The position numbers and the translations under genes are program-made. The notes under the pieces were generated by a model that saw only the letters and a list, made by a program, of their open reading frames with translations, made no database searches and was not told where the DNA came from. A stretch of DNA of 64,000 nt from DATMER01 sp035556715 (GTDB lineage: Bacteria; Acidobacteriota; Thermoanaerobaculia; Multivoradales; UBA5704), in NCBI GenBank assembly GCA_035556715.1, contig DATMER010000069.1, positions 1 to 64,000 of the forward strand. Reading direction: 5' to 3'. Below, one piece after another: positions 53,260 to 62,539 of this stretch. Positions within the stretch are counted from its first letter, which is position 1. Each line of letters begins with the position of its first letter.

Positions 53260-54378
53260 ATGACGCACCATCCTTTTCTCCGCCCCCTCCTCCTCGCCGC
53301 CCTGACCGCGCTGGCCGCGGCAGGCTGCGAGCAGTACCAGGAGTTCGACTCGGTCGGCCATCTGCGCCAGCAGTTCTCCCAGCAGGTCGGCCCCCAGCTC
53401 TCCGCCGATATCGAGATCCCTTTCGAGGTCACCCCCGAGCTGCGCACGAGCCTCGAGCAGCGCATGCGCCAGGCCCCTTCGGAGCGCAGCAAGATCAACG
53501 AGGTCCTGCGCTTCATCTTCGAGGACCTGGACCTCGCCTACTCCCTGACCCCCACCCGCAACGCGGTGGACACCTACCGCACCCAGAAGGGGAACTGCCT
53601 TTCGTTCGTGAACCTGTTCGTCGGCGTGGCCCGCGAGCAGGGGCTCAACCCCTTCTATGTCGAGGTGACCGACTACCAGAAGTGGAACCATCGCGAAGGC
53701 ATGGTGGTCAGCCAGGGGCACATCGTCGCCGGCATGTACCTGGAGGGGGAGCTCAAGACCTACGACTTCCTCCCCTACCGCCCCAAGGCCTACCGCGCGT
53801 TCAAACCCATCGACGACCTCACCGCATCCGCCCACTACTACAACAACCTGGGCGCCGAGGCGCTGATGGCGGGGGACCTGGAGACCGCCCGCAAGCACCT
53901 GGAGATCGCCACCGGCATCGCGCCGCGCTTCGAGAAGGGGGTCAACAACATGGGGGTCTGCCTGGCGCGTGGCGGCCAGCCCGACAAGGCCCTGGAGTGG
54001 TACCGGAAGGGGCTGGAGATCACGCCCGACAACCCCATGATCCTGACCAACATGACCCGCCTGTACCAGCAGACGGGCCGCACCCGGGAGGCGGAGGAGC
54101 TGCTCGCCCGCCTGGAGTCGAGCAACGAGTCCAACCCCTTCTTCTTCGTCTACCAGGGGGAGATGGCCCTGAGCCGCGGGGAGCACGACAAGGCCGTCGA
54201 GTACATGGTCCGTGCCTTGCGCCAGGACAGCGAGCTCCCCGAGATCCACATCGGCTTCGTCAAGATCTATGTTGCGCTGGGCGATCTGGAGAAGGCCCGG
54301 CACCACCTGGAACGGGCGCTCAAGCTGGACGCGACCAACCAGGACGCGCTCGCCTACGCCCGCCTGCTCGGACAGTGA
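53260..54378 (+). CDS. transglutaminase-like/TPR lipoprotein
   Basis: 372 residues from ATG 53260. Lipobox 'LAAAGC' (Cys about 17). Residues about 60-175 have a transglutaminase-like core with the Cys in 'TQKGNCLSFVNLFVGVAREQ' and a His in 'SQGHIVAG', and about 185-370 form TPRs ('YYNNLGAEALMAGDLETARK'). Members may be inactive peptide-binding or crosslinking proteins of the envelope. It is the first gene of the rightward operon; its stop overlaps the DUF3179 start (GTGA). Confidence 0.88.
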   Translation: MTHHPFLRPLLLAALTALAAAGCEQYQEFDSVGHLRQQFSQQVGPQLSADIEIPFEVTPELRTSLEQRMRQAPSERSKINEVLRFIFEDLDLAYSLTPTRNAVDTYRTQKGNCLSFVNLFVGVAREQGLNPFYVEVTDYQKWNHREGMVVSQGHIVAGMYLEGELKTYDFLPYRPKAYRAFKPIDDLTASAHYYNNLGAEALMAGDLETARKHLEIATGIAPRFEKGVNNMGVCLARGGQPDKALEWYRKGLEITPDNPMILTNMTRLYQQTGRTREAEELLARLESSNESNPFFFVYQGEMALSRGEHDKAVEYMVRALRQDSELPEIHIGFVKIYVALGDLEKARHHLERALKLDATNQDALAYARLLGQ

Positions 54379-55862
54379 CGGACGACCGCCGGACCCTCCG
54401 CCGCCCCTCCTGCCGCACCCGCGGTTTCCAAATCCCCCTCGCGCTCCTGCTTCTCGGGCCGGCGCTTCCGGCCTGGGGCCAGTCTCCGGGGATCGGGGGG
54501 CCGGTGGCGTACGCTCCTCTCCACGGCTTGTTCGCGGCCTCCGAGGGCGAGCGCCGCGCCGCCGCCCGCGCTCTGATCGAGTCCGGAGACGCCGCGCTCG
54601 TCCCCGGCCTGGTCGACGCCCTGTTCTTCCTCCCCGGGGCGCGGCGGGCCGAGGCGATCTCCGCCCTCGAGGCCCTCACCGGCGAGCGTGCCGGGGACCG
54701 CTACCACGATTGGGTCGAGCTGGTCGCCCGCCGTCCCGGGCTGCGGCCCAGGAAGGGTTACGCGGACTGGAAGGGCGAGCTCTTCGCCCGCGCCGACCCG
54801 CGCTACCGCGAGATCCTCCGCGACGGCACGCCCGCGCGGCTCCGCCTGGAGGAGATCGTCTGGGGCGGCGTCCCTCTCGAAGGGATCCCGGCGCTCGACC
54901 GGCCCCGGACCGTGCCCGCCGCCCAGGCGGGATACCTGGAGGATGGCGAGCCGGTCTTCGGGGTCAGCCTCCGGGGCGAGCAGCGGGCCTATCCGCTGCG
55001 CATCCTCGGCTGGCACGAGATGGTGAACGACGAGGTCGGCGGCGAGCCGGTAACCCTGAGCTACTGCACGCTCTGCGGCTCCGCAGTCCTGTTCGGCACC
55101 CGCCGGCAGGGGACCGCGCCGTTCACCTTCGGAACCTCCGGGCTGCTCTACCGGTCCAATAAGCTGATGGTCGACCGCCAGACGGGGACGCTGTGGAGCA
55201 ACCTGACGGGAGAGCCGGTGCTGGGGGACGTGGCCCGGGACCCCGAGGCCCTGCCCGTCCTCCCCCTGACCCGCACCACCTGGAAGGACTGGCGCACCCG
55301 CCATCCGGGCACGACCGTCCTCGCCCTCGACCGCCAGCTCGCGAAGCGCTGGGGCTACGACTACACGCCCGGCGCCGCCGACCGCAAGCGGCGGGGGGTC
55401 TCCTTCCCCGGCGGCCCCGCGGGTCCGGACAGCGCCATCCTGGACGGCAAGGAGGAGATCTTCGCCGTCCGCCTGCGGCACCTGGCCAAGGCCTATCCCA
55501 TGGACGTGGTGCTGCGCGAGAAAGTGATCAACGACCGCCTGGGAGAGAACGATCTGGTCGTGGTGGGGGACTCACAGAGTGGCGCGGTGCGGGCCTACCG
55601 GAGCGGCGGACGGACGTTCGCCCCCGGCGCCCGACCGGACGAGCTGGTGGACGGCAGCGGAGTCCGGTGGACCGCGGGCGAGGAGTCGCTCGTACCCTCA
55701 GGCCCCGAGGCGTTCGCTCCCCTGGAAAGAATTCCCGGCCACCAGGCGTTCTGGTTCGGCTGGTATTCTTTCTTCCCCGGCTCCGAGCTGTATCGGGGCG
55801 CGGGGCATGATTCCAAGGCCTCGGCAGGCGAGCAGCACGGTCATTCAAGGAGGCTGAGATGA
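54375..55862 (+). CDS. DUF3179 domain secreted protein
   Basis: 495 residues from GTG 54375, overlapping the upstream stop by four nt. Signal peptide or signal anchor (about 14-34, ending 'AWGQ'), helical region, then DUF3179 (about 160-480) with 'VFGVSLRGEQRAYPLRIL', 'HEMVNDEVGGEPVTLSYCTLC', 'LYRSNKLMVDRQTGTLW' and 'PVLPLTRTTWKDW'. The 'YCTLC' Cys pair is a hallmark of the domain; function is unknown, perhaps cofactor or metal binding. Its end overlaps the VWFA-related gene (ATGA), so the three genes are coupled. Confidence 0.92.
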   Translation: MTDDRRTLRRPSCRTRGFQIPLALLLLGPALPAWGQSPGIGGPVAYAPLHGLFAASEGERRAAARALIESGDAALVPGLVDALFFLPGARRAEAISALEALTGERAGDRYHDWVELVARRPGLRPRKGYADWKGELFARADPRYREILRDGTPARLRLEEIVWGGVPLEGIPALDRPRTVPAAQAGYLEDGEPVFGVSLRGEQRAYPLRILGWHEMVNDEVGGEPVTLSYCTLCGSAVLFGTRRQGTAPFTFGTSGLLYRSNKLMVDRQTGTLWSNLTGEPVLGDVARDPEALPVLPLTRTTWKDWRTRHPGTTVLALDRQLAKRWGYDYTPGAADRKRRGVSFPGGPAGPDSAILDGKEEIFAVRLRHLAKAYPMDVVLREKVINDRLGENDLVVVGDSQSGAVRAYRSGGRTFAPGARPDELVDGSGVRWTAGEESLVPSGPEAFAPLERIPGHQAFWFGWYSFFPGSELYRGAGHDSKASAGEQHGHSRRLR

Positions 55863-58030
55863 GCCCGGTCAGACGTATCCCGCGATCCCTCCTTCCGCTT
55901 CTCCTCCTGGCCTCCGCCTCCGCGGCGCAGATCGCGGAGCAGACGTTCGAAGACACCTCGCAGGTCGTGGCGGTGGAGGTGCCGGTCAACGTCGTGGACC
56001 GCGACGGCCAGCCCGTGCGCGGCCTCACCGCCGATGACTTCGAGCTCTACGACGCCGGCACCCGGCAGAAGGTCACCGGCTTCGAGGTGGTCGACCTCAA
56101 GGTGCAGCAGTCGTCGACCGGCCAGGCTCCGCTGGATTTGGAAGAGATCGTGCAGCCGCCCGCGCGCCGCCACTTCCTCTTCCTGTTCGACCTCTCCTTC
56201 TCGACGCCGACCGCGACCCTCAAGGCACGGCTGGCGGCGCGGGAGTTCCTGCTCTCGGCGCTCCACCCCACCGACCTGGCGGCGGTGGCGACCTACTCGG
56301 TGGAGCACGGGCCGCAGCTCGTGGCCACGTTCACGCCCGACCGCTCGCAGCTCGCCCGGGCCATCGACACCCTGGGCATGAAGCGGACCTACAAGGACGG
56401 CTTCCGGCAGGACCCCCTGAAGCTGATGCTCGAGGCCCCGATCTCGGCCCAGCTCGACATCGCCACCAACGCCGGCCGGGGTCCGGACTTCAAGGCGCAG
56501 GAGGAGCAGGCCGCGATGGAGTACATCCAGGCCATCAGCAACGTGGCCGAGCGCGACGAGCGCACCTTCGAGCGCAGCCGCATCACCACCTTCACCAAGG
56601 CCCTGGGCGGCATGGCCAGGACTCTCAACTCGGTCCCCGGCCGCAAGCACGTCGTGCTCTTCTCCGAGGGCTTCGACAGCAAGCTGCTGATGGGCCGCAC
56701 CGACGTGGGCAGCGCGGAGGCGCAGGCGGACGACCTCAACGCCTTCCGCGGCCGGCTGTGGATGAACGACAACGACCAGCGCTACGGCAACACCGGGCTG
56801 CAGGGCGACGTCAACCGGATGCTGGACGAGTTCAAGCGCGCCGACTGCGTGATCCAGGCTGTGGACATCGGCGGCCTGCGCACCACGGCGGAGGCGGCCG
56901 GAGGCCGCGCCCGCACCAGCGGCCAGGAAGGCCTCTTCTACATGGCCAACGAGACCGGCGGCGAGCTGTTCAAGGACACCAACAACCTGGGCAGGCAGCT
57001 CCAGAGCATGCTGGAGCGCACCAGCGTCACCTACCTGCTGACCTTCGAGCGCTCGGACCTCAAGCTCGACGGCTCGTACCACAAGCTCCGGGTCAAGGCG
57101 AAGCTGCCGCCCGGCGCCCGCCTCTCGCACCGGACCGGCTACTACGAGCCGCGTCCCTTCCAGGAGCTCGACCCGCTGGAGAAGAACCTGCTCGCGTCGG
57201 GCGGCATCGTCAACGCGTCCCCCCGGCGGGATCTGGATCTCAACCTGCTGGTGGCCCCCTTCCGCTCCAGCGAGAAGATGGCCTACGTGCCGGTGATCAT
57301 CGAGGTGCCGGGGCGCAAGCTCCTGGACGGCCACGCCAGCGAGCGGCTCAACGTCGAGTTCTACGGCTATGTCAGCGACCGACGCGGATCGATGATCGAC
57401 TACTTCTCCGAGGTGGTCTCCATGGACATCGGAAGGGGCCGCGCGGGCTTGCAGGAGGGCGGCATCAAGTACTACGGCCACTTCGACCTGCCGCCGGGCG
57501 ACTACCGGGTGCGGGTGCTGGTGCGCAACGCCGACACCGGCCGTACCGTGGTCACCATGACGCCGGTGCAGGTGCCCGTCTACAGCGAGGCCGACCCGGT
57601 GCTGCTGCCGCCGTTCTTCATGGAGGAGCAGCGGAGCTGGGTGCTGGTGCGGGAGAGCTCGGAGGTGGCGGGCCGGCAGTCGGTGGTCTACCCCTTCACG
57701 GTCAACGGCGAGCCCTACGTCCCCTCGGCCAGGCCTATCCTCGAGTCCGGCGACCAGGCGCGGCTCTGCCTGGTGGCCTACAACCTGGCCCCGGGCGACG
57801 TGGCCGTCAACGTCCAGGTCACCGGCACCGACGGCAAGGCCCTGCCCGGCGGCACGATCGCCCGGGTGGAGCGCACAGCCACCGGCATCTCGGGAGTGGA
57901 CAAGCTCCTCGCCACCTTCGAGCCCACCGGGCTCGCGGCCGGCGACTACGTGCTCCAGGTCGGCGTCACCGATCCCGCCACCGGTCTGAAGCAGCTCAGC
58001 TCCCTGCCCTTCCAGGTAGTGCCGCGGTAG
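55859..58030 (+). CDS. VWFA-related acidobacterial-type secreted protein
   Basis: 723 residues; signal peptide about 1-23. An N-terminal beta segment ('VPVNVVDRDGQPVRGLTADDFEL') is diagnostic of the VWFA-related acidobacterial family. The VWA domain (about 100-400) has the MIDAS motif Asp111-Leu-Ser113-Phe-Ser115, later 'HVVLFSEGFDSKL' and 'DCVIQAVDIGGLR'. The C-terminal half contains Ig-like beta domains. It probably binds ligands at the cell surface through a metal. The gene is the third in the coupled rightward operon. Confidence 0.94.
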   Translation: MSPVRRIPRSLLPLLLLASASAAQIAEQTFEDTSQVVAVEVPVNVVDRDGQPVRGLTADDFELYDAGTRQKVTGFEVVDLKVQQSSTGQAPLDLEEIVQPPARRHFLFLFDLSFSTPTATLKARLAAREFLLSALHPTDLAAVATYSVEHGPQLVATFTPDRSQLARAIDTLGMKRTYKDGFRQDPLKLMLEAPISAQLDIATNAGRGPDFKAQEEQAAMEYIQAISNVAERDERTFERSRITTFTKALGGMARTLNSVPGRKHVVLFSEGFDSKLLMGRTDVGSAEAQADDLNAFRGRLWMNDNDQRYGNTGLQGDVNRMLDEFKRADCVIQAVDIGGLRTTAEAAGGRARTSGQEGLFYMANETGGELFKDTNNLGRQLQSMLERTSVTYLLTFERSDLKLDGSYHKLRVKAKLPPGARLSHRTGYYEPRPFQELDPLEKNLLASGGIVNASPRRDLDLNLLVAPFRSSEKMAYVPVIIEVPGRKLLDGHASERLNVEFYGYVSDRRGSMIDYFSEVVSMDIGRGRAGLQEGGIKYYGHFDLPPGDYRVRVLVRNADTGRTVVTMTPVQVPVYSEADPVLLPPFFMEEQRSWVLVRESSEVAGRQSVVYPFTVNGEPYVPSARPILESGDQARLCLVAYNLAPGDVAVNVQVTGTDGKALPGGTIARVERTATGISGVDKLLATFEPTGLAAGDYVLQVGVTDPATGLKQLSSLPFQVVPR

Positions 58031-58032
58031 CA

Positions 58033-58250
58033 GTCCCTCACCCCCAGCCCCTCTCCCGGCCGCACACCCGGACCCCCGGGAGAGGGGGGCGTGCGACGTC
58101 CAGCGTTGTTCCCATCTCTCTCCGCTCCGCTGCTCTCCTCCCTCTGAAGAGGCGGAGCCACTGACGGAGACGAGCTTTGCGGAGTCACTCTCCCCTCTCC
58201 CGGGGGTCCGGGTGTGCGGTGGGAGAGGGGCCGGGGGTGAGGGCCCGTCC
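58033..58250. repeat. inverted pair of GC-rich palindromic repeats (BIME-like)
   Basis: Copy A (58033-58090) reads CCCTCACCCCCAGCCCCTCT and on; copy B (58190-58250) is nearly its reverse complement, ending GGGGGTGAGGGC. About 100 nt lie between them. Together they can form a large cruciform or terminator-like stem at the end of the VWFA operon. A third copy is at 46606-46667. The rest of 58250-58476 holds no gene, only a small CACCTAGATAGGTG palindrome near 58304. Confidence 0.75.
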
Positions 58251-58476
58251 CAGCCCTGTCACGCTTCCGTCTGAGAAAGACGGCTCGCCTGCGGCCTCCC
58301 GCGCACCTAGATAGGTGTATGGGAAATTTCGTTGATTCCTCTTTGCGGAGGAAGGCATGGGAGCTGTCCGGCTCCGCGCGCGGACCTCCCCCGCTCGCAC
58401 CGCCCTTCCTCGAGACCTTCCTCGCGACGCAAGCTTCACTTCCATCGCAGTCCCTTGACTGCAAGCAGGAGGAGTC

Positions 58477-61400
58477 ATGTCTTCGAAGCGGCTGAAATGG
58501 TTACCTTCGATTGTCGCCATCCTCGGTTTGGCAGCCTCTGCAGCCGGGCTGCAGGCCCAGGCGATCCCGTCCGATGACAACCCGTTGAGATCCCTCACCT
58601 TCGCCAGCGAGCGGCTGGCCACCGGGTCGAAGATCGAGCTGGTGCAGGACGTCCAGGGCATCCTCCCGGCCAAGGTGCGCGACGGCTGGACCAGCTTCGT
58701 GCTCGGCGCCGGCGGCGAGTGGGCCGGCTACGTCGACCTGCGCAGCGGTCAGATCGAGAGCCTCGTCGGCTCGGGCATCCCCTGGATTCCGGGTCGCGGC
58801 AACTCGCTGAGCCCGGCGAATATCGCGATCCACCTCGCCGGCCGCCCCGCGGTCGACGTGAACGTCCTGGAGCGCGTGACGCGGTCGTTCCTGCCCCGCG
58901 TCGCCCCGTTGCTGGGAGTCGACTCCGGCTCCCTGGCGCTCAACCGGGAGCGGTCCGGCCAGACCGCGGCCCACCTCTGGCGGATCAGCTTCGACGTGAT
59001 CCGCGGCGGCGCCACGGTCGAAGGCGCCCGGGTCACCTTCCACGTCAACAGCGGCAACCTGATCGACCTCGGCGTCGAGAACCTGCCGTCGCCCGGCGCG
59101 CTCCCGCCCACCCCCAAGGTCAAGCGCGAGGCGGCCCTGAAGATCCTCGCGGACCACGTCGGCGGCTTCAGCTCCGTCGATACCTTCCAGGACGGCGGCT
59201 CGTACCACGTCATCCCGGTGGCCCTCGAGGATGCCCGCTTCGCCGAAGGGTTCGAGATCGGCAAGGGCAGGGGCCTGACGGGCGTCTGGCAGTTCACCTT
59301 CGTGCGCGAAGGGGTGAACGGCACCTGGCGCGGGCGCGTCGACGCCGTGACCGGGGAGCTGCTCGACTTCGTGGACCTGAACCACTACGCCTATGTCAAC
59401 GGCGGCATCCTGTGGCAGCTCAACCAGATCCTGCGGCCCATGCCCTACGCCAACACCTCCATCCCCGGCGTCACCGACTCGGCCGGCGTCTATGTCTGGC
59501 CCGGCGGCGTGATCAACTCAACCCTGAACTCCACCTACGTCCGGATCGCCGACACCTGCGGGGCCATCTCCCAGGCCTCGGGAGCGGGCGGCAACATCAA
59601 CTTCGGCCTGTCACCCGGGATCGACTGCTCGACCCCCGGCACCGGCGGCGCCGGCAACACCCGCTCCTCCCGGACGCAGTTCTACCATCTCAACCGCGCC
59701 AAGGAGATGGGCCGCGGCCACTTCCCGTTCAACCCCTGGCTGAACGGGCAGCTCCTCGCCAACGTCAACATCCTCGCCACCTGCAACGCCTTCTGGAACG
59801 GCGTCTCGGTCAACTTCTTCCGTTCCGGCGGCGGCTGCAACAACACGGGCGAGAACGAGGGAGTGTCGCTGCACGAGTACGGCCACGGCTTCGACAGCAA
59901 CGACGGCAACGGCTTCTCGCTCGACGAGGGCACGGGCGAGACCTACGGCGACTTCACCGCCGCCCTGGTGACGCACGACTCCTGCATCGGCAGGGGCTTC
60001 TTCGCGGCCGGCAACTGCGGCGGCTACGGCAATCCCTGCCTCAACTGCAGCGGCATCCGCGACATCGACTTCGCCCAGCGCGCCGCGAACACCCCCGCCA
60101 CGGTGGCCAACTTCACCCAGCCGCTCTGCCCGTTCGGCGGCGCCTACAACGGCCCCTGCAACCTCGAAGGGCACTGCGAGTCCTACGTCGCCTCCGAGGC
60201 GCTGTGGGACTTCGCCGAGCGCGACCTGCCCGCCCCCGGCTCCGTGGGCGCCTGGCACGTGACCGACCGCCTCTGGCACCTCTCCCGGCCCACCGCCACG
60301 AGGGCCTTCATCTGCAACACGGCGCCCCCGGTCTGGACCTCGAACGGCTGCGGCGCCGGCACCTACTGGCGCGAGATGCGCGCCGTGGACGACGACGACG
60401 GCAACCTGGCGAACGGCACGCCGCACGGCGGAGCCCTCTTCGCCGCCTTCAACCGCCACCTCATCGCCTGCACCACCGACCCGGGGGCGAACGTCACCTT
60501 CGCCGGCTGCGCGCCGCCGGCCGTCCCGACGATCAGCCTGACGCCGGGCTTCGACCGCATGGAGGTCGCCTGGTCGAGCTCCGGGGCCGGAGTCGTCTAC
60601 GACGTCTACAAGAACGACCTCGGCTGCGACGCCGGCTTCGCCAAGGTCGCGGAGGACATTGTCGGCACCTACTGGCAGGACAACCAGACCGCCAACGGCG
60701 TCCCCTACTTCTACTACGTCGTGGCTCATCCCCCCGGACAGGAGGCCTGCAGCTCGCGGCCTTCGCGCTGCCTGACGATGACCTCGGCCCGGCTCTTCGA
60801 CGTGTATACGAAGGACCTGCCCGCCGACGTCGGCCTGGAGCCCGACCCGGCGCTGGCCGGCCAGCCCATGTGGACGAGCCCGGACATCTGGGTGCGCAAC
60901 ACCAACACCCCCGGACCTCACCAGAACCCCGAGTTCGGCCAGGTCAACTTCGTCAACGTCAACGTGCGCAACCGCGGCGTGACCAACGCCACCAACGTGC
61001 CGGTCCAGGTCTGGTACGCCAACGCCTCCGTCGGCCTGGCCTGGCCCATTGACTGGACGCTGATCGGCACGGCCAACGTCGCGGCCCTGACGCCCGGCAA
61101 CACCACCAACATCACCCTGCCCTGGAGCCCGCCGGGGACCGGCCACTTCTGCCTCCTGTCGCGGATCGTCACTGCGTCCGACCCCATGACCTACACCGAG
61201 ACGGTGAACGTCGACTTCAACACGCGCCACAACAACAACATCGCCTGGAAGAACGTCAACATCGTCGACCTGATGCTGACCCCGGTCGTGGAAGTGGAGT
61301 TCATCTTGCGCAACCCGGACGTGAGGCAGCGCAACGTCCGGCTGCTCTTCCGCGAGAAGCAGCCCGCCGGCGGCGGCTTCCTGGGCCGTGGCCGGATCCG

Positions 61401-61767
61401 CATCGACATCGGCGAGAAGCTCGCCCAGCGCCTGCAGGAGCAGGGGATCGAGCCAAAGGGCTTCCAGCAGATCGACGACCGCACCTTCGAGATCGCCGAT
61501 GCGGAGGCCTGGATCGACGTCACCCTCGACGGCCGCGAGGAGTTCGGGATCGGGACGGACTTCGAGGACACGAGGCCGCGTCCGACTCCGACCGAAGACG
61601 AAGAAGCGGAGGAGGAGGAACAGGAGGAGCAGCTCCCCGACGAGGAGACCCAGACGGGCACGGCCACGGCCGCGACCGCCAACTACACCCTGGAAGTCAT
61701 CCAGCAGGACACCGACACCGGTGAAGAGCTGGGCGGCATCGCCTACCTGATCACTGCTCCGCAGTAG
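58477..61767 (+). CDS. secreted gluzincin-type metallopeptidase with C-terminal beta domains
   Basis: 1,096 residues from ATG 58477 (AGGAGG just upstream). Signal peptide about 1-28; FTP/PepSY-like propeptide (about 60-290) with 'TGVWQFTFVREGVNGTWRGRV' ending it; catalytic domain (about 300-690) with His466-Glu467-Tyr-Gly-His470 ('SLHEYGHGFDSND') and a Glu ligand candidate at 484 or 488 ('DEGTGETYGD'). Several Cys pairs occur. Fibronectin-like and other beta domains follow, then a Glu-rich linker near 1040 and a short C-terminal strand. The pattern is fungalysin/thermolysin-related. It likely digests extracellular protein. Confidence 0.9.
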   Translation: MSSKRLKWLPSIVAILGLAASAAGLQAQAIPSDDNPLRSLTFASERLATGSKIELVQDVQGILPAKVRDGWTSFVLGAGGEWAGYVDLRSGQIESLVGSGIPWIPGRGNSLSPANIAIHLAGRPAVDVNVLERVTRSFLPRVAPLLGVDSGSLALNRERSGQTAAHLWRISFDVIRGGATVEGARVTFHVNSGNLIDLGVENLPSPGALPPTPKVKREAALKILADHVGGFSSVDTFQDGGSYHVIPVALEDARFAEGFEIGKGRGLTGVWQFTFVREGVNGTWRGRVDAVTGELLDFVDLNHYAYVNGGILWQLNQILRPMPYANTSIPGVTDSAGVYVWPGGVINSTLNSTYVRIADTCGAISQASGAGGNINFGLSPGIDCSTPGTGGAGNTRSSRTQFYHLNRAKEMGRGHFPFNPWLNGQLLANVNILATCNAFWNGVSVNFFRSGGGCNNTGENEGVSLHEYGHGFDSNDGNGFSLDEGTGETYGDFTAALVTHDSCIGRGFFAAGNCGGYGNPCLNCSGIRDIDFAQRAANTPATVANFTQPLCPFGGAYNGPCNLEGHCESYVASEALWDFAERDLPAPGSVGAWHVTDRLWHLSRPTATRAFICNTAPPVWTSNGCGAGTYWREMRAVDDDDGNLANGTPHGGALFAAFNRHLIACTTDPGANVTFAGCAPPAVPTISLTPGFDRMEVAWSSSGAGVVYDVYKNDLGCDAGFAKVAEDIVGTYWQDNQTANGVPYFYYVVAHPPGQEACSSRPSRCLTMTSARLFDVYTKDLPADVGLEPDPALAGQPMWTSPDIWVRNTNTPGPHQNPEFGQVNFVNVNVRNRGVTNATNVPVQVWYANASVGLAWPIDWTLIGTANVAALTPGNTTNITLPWSPPGTGHFCLLSRIVTASDPMTYTETVNVDFNTRHNNNIAWKNVNIVDLMLTPVVEVEFILRNPDVRQRNVRLLFREKQPAGGGFLGRGRIRIDIGEKLAQRLQEQGIEPKGFQQIDDRTFEIADAEAWIDVTLDGREEFGIGTDFEDTRPRPTPTEDEEAEEEEQEEQLPDEETQTGTATAATANYTLEVIQQDTDTGEELGGIAYLITAPQ

Positions 61768-61770
61768 TCC

Positions 61771-62001
61771 TCAACCCCCAGGGGCGCGGGCTCTCCCGCG
61801 CCCCTTCCGGGGATCTTCCAGGACCAGGACGAGAGGCTGGGCCACGGCGAGGAAGAGGCCCGAGACAAGCTCAAGGACGAGATCCGCGGATCGCCTGAGC
61901 TCCTCCACCGCCTGCTCCGGCTCCGTATCGAGCTCCGCCTCCCTTCTCAGCTCATCCACAAACGGCTTCAGGCCGGCTGCGTACCTCGGCAGCCCCGTCA
62001 T
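61771..62001 (-). CDS. small hypothetical protein
   Basis: 76 residues starting 'MTGLPRYAAGLKPFVDELRRE'; the ATG overlaps the stop of the upstream XRE-like gene (ATGA), so the pair is coupled. It is helical with a hydrophobic centre ('LVSGLFLAVAQPLVLVL') that could be a membrane or oligomer helix, and a basic C-terminus. The end lies only four nt from the metallopeptidase stop (convergent). No family recognised. Confidence 0.6.
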   Translation of the reverse strand: MTGLPRYAAGLKPFVDELRREAELDTEPEQAVEELRRSADLVLELVSGLFLAVAQPLVLVLEDPRKGRGRARAPGG

Positions 62002-62348
62002 CGCCCGATCCCCGCCCGGCCCGCCATCTCCTCGCGCACGACGGTCCGGACCAGTGCCTGAAGATCCTCGAACGTCATAAGCACGACCGGCGCCTGATCG
62101 CCGTAGACCGCCATCCGGACGCGGGCCTCCAGGATCACCTCGACGACCTCGAAGCCCACCGTCCCGGCGAGCAGGCTCAGGTGATCGACTGCCAGGTCCA
62201 TGCGCCCGGCCAGGATGTCGCTCAGCGCGCCTGCCTCCAGGCCCATCGCGGCCTCCAGGTCCTCCATGGAGCGGCCCGAGCGCAGGACCCTCTCCGCCAG
62301 GATGACCAGGAGCTGCGTGTGTTCCGGGTGCCGTTCCTCTTGGCTCAT
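61998..62348 (-). CDS. XRE-like small regulator
   Basis: 116 residues from ATG 62348. 'LLVILAERVLRSGRSMEDLEAAMG' and 'LSDILAGRMDLAVDHLSLLA' form a helix-turn-helix of the Cro/C1 type. The C-terminal helix 'LQALVRTVVREEMAG' follows. It is transcribed divergently from the XRE-TPR gene with a gap of 191 nt that must hold both promoters; cross-regulation is plausible. The upstream in-frame extension to 62654 overlaps the neighbour and is rejected. Confidence 0.7.
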   Translation of the reverse strand: MSQEERHPEHTQLLVILAERVLRSGRSMEDLEAAMGLEAGALSDILAGRMDLAVDHLSLLAGTVGFEVVEVILEARVRMAVYGDQAPVVLMTFEDLQALVRTVVREEMAGRAGIGR

Positions 62349-62539
62349 GCGCGGAAGCGTAAGGCCGGATTCCTCCGGCCGGGCCTCCCTGAAGCGCAAT
62401 GGCGGCCGGGCGGACAGACTCCCCTGGAGATCTGACACGGGGAGCGTGGAACCGATACATCCTCCTGCATCCATGTCACGCCGGCCGGCCGGCGCGCACT
62501 CTCTGTTTTGGGAAGCAGAGACTGCGAAAGGAGCGGAGA

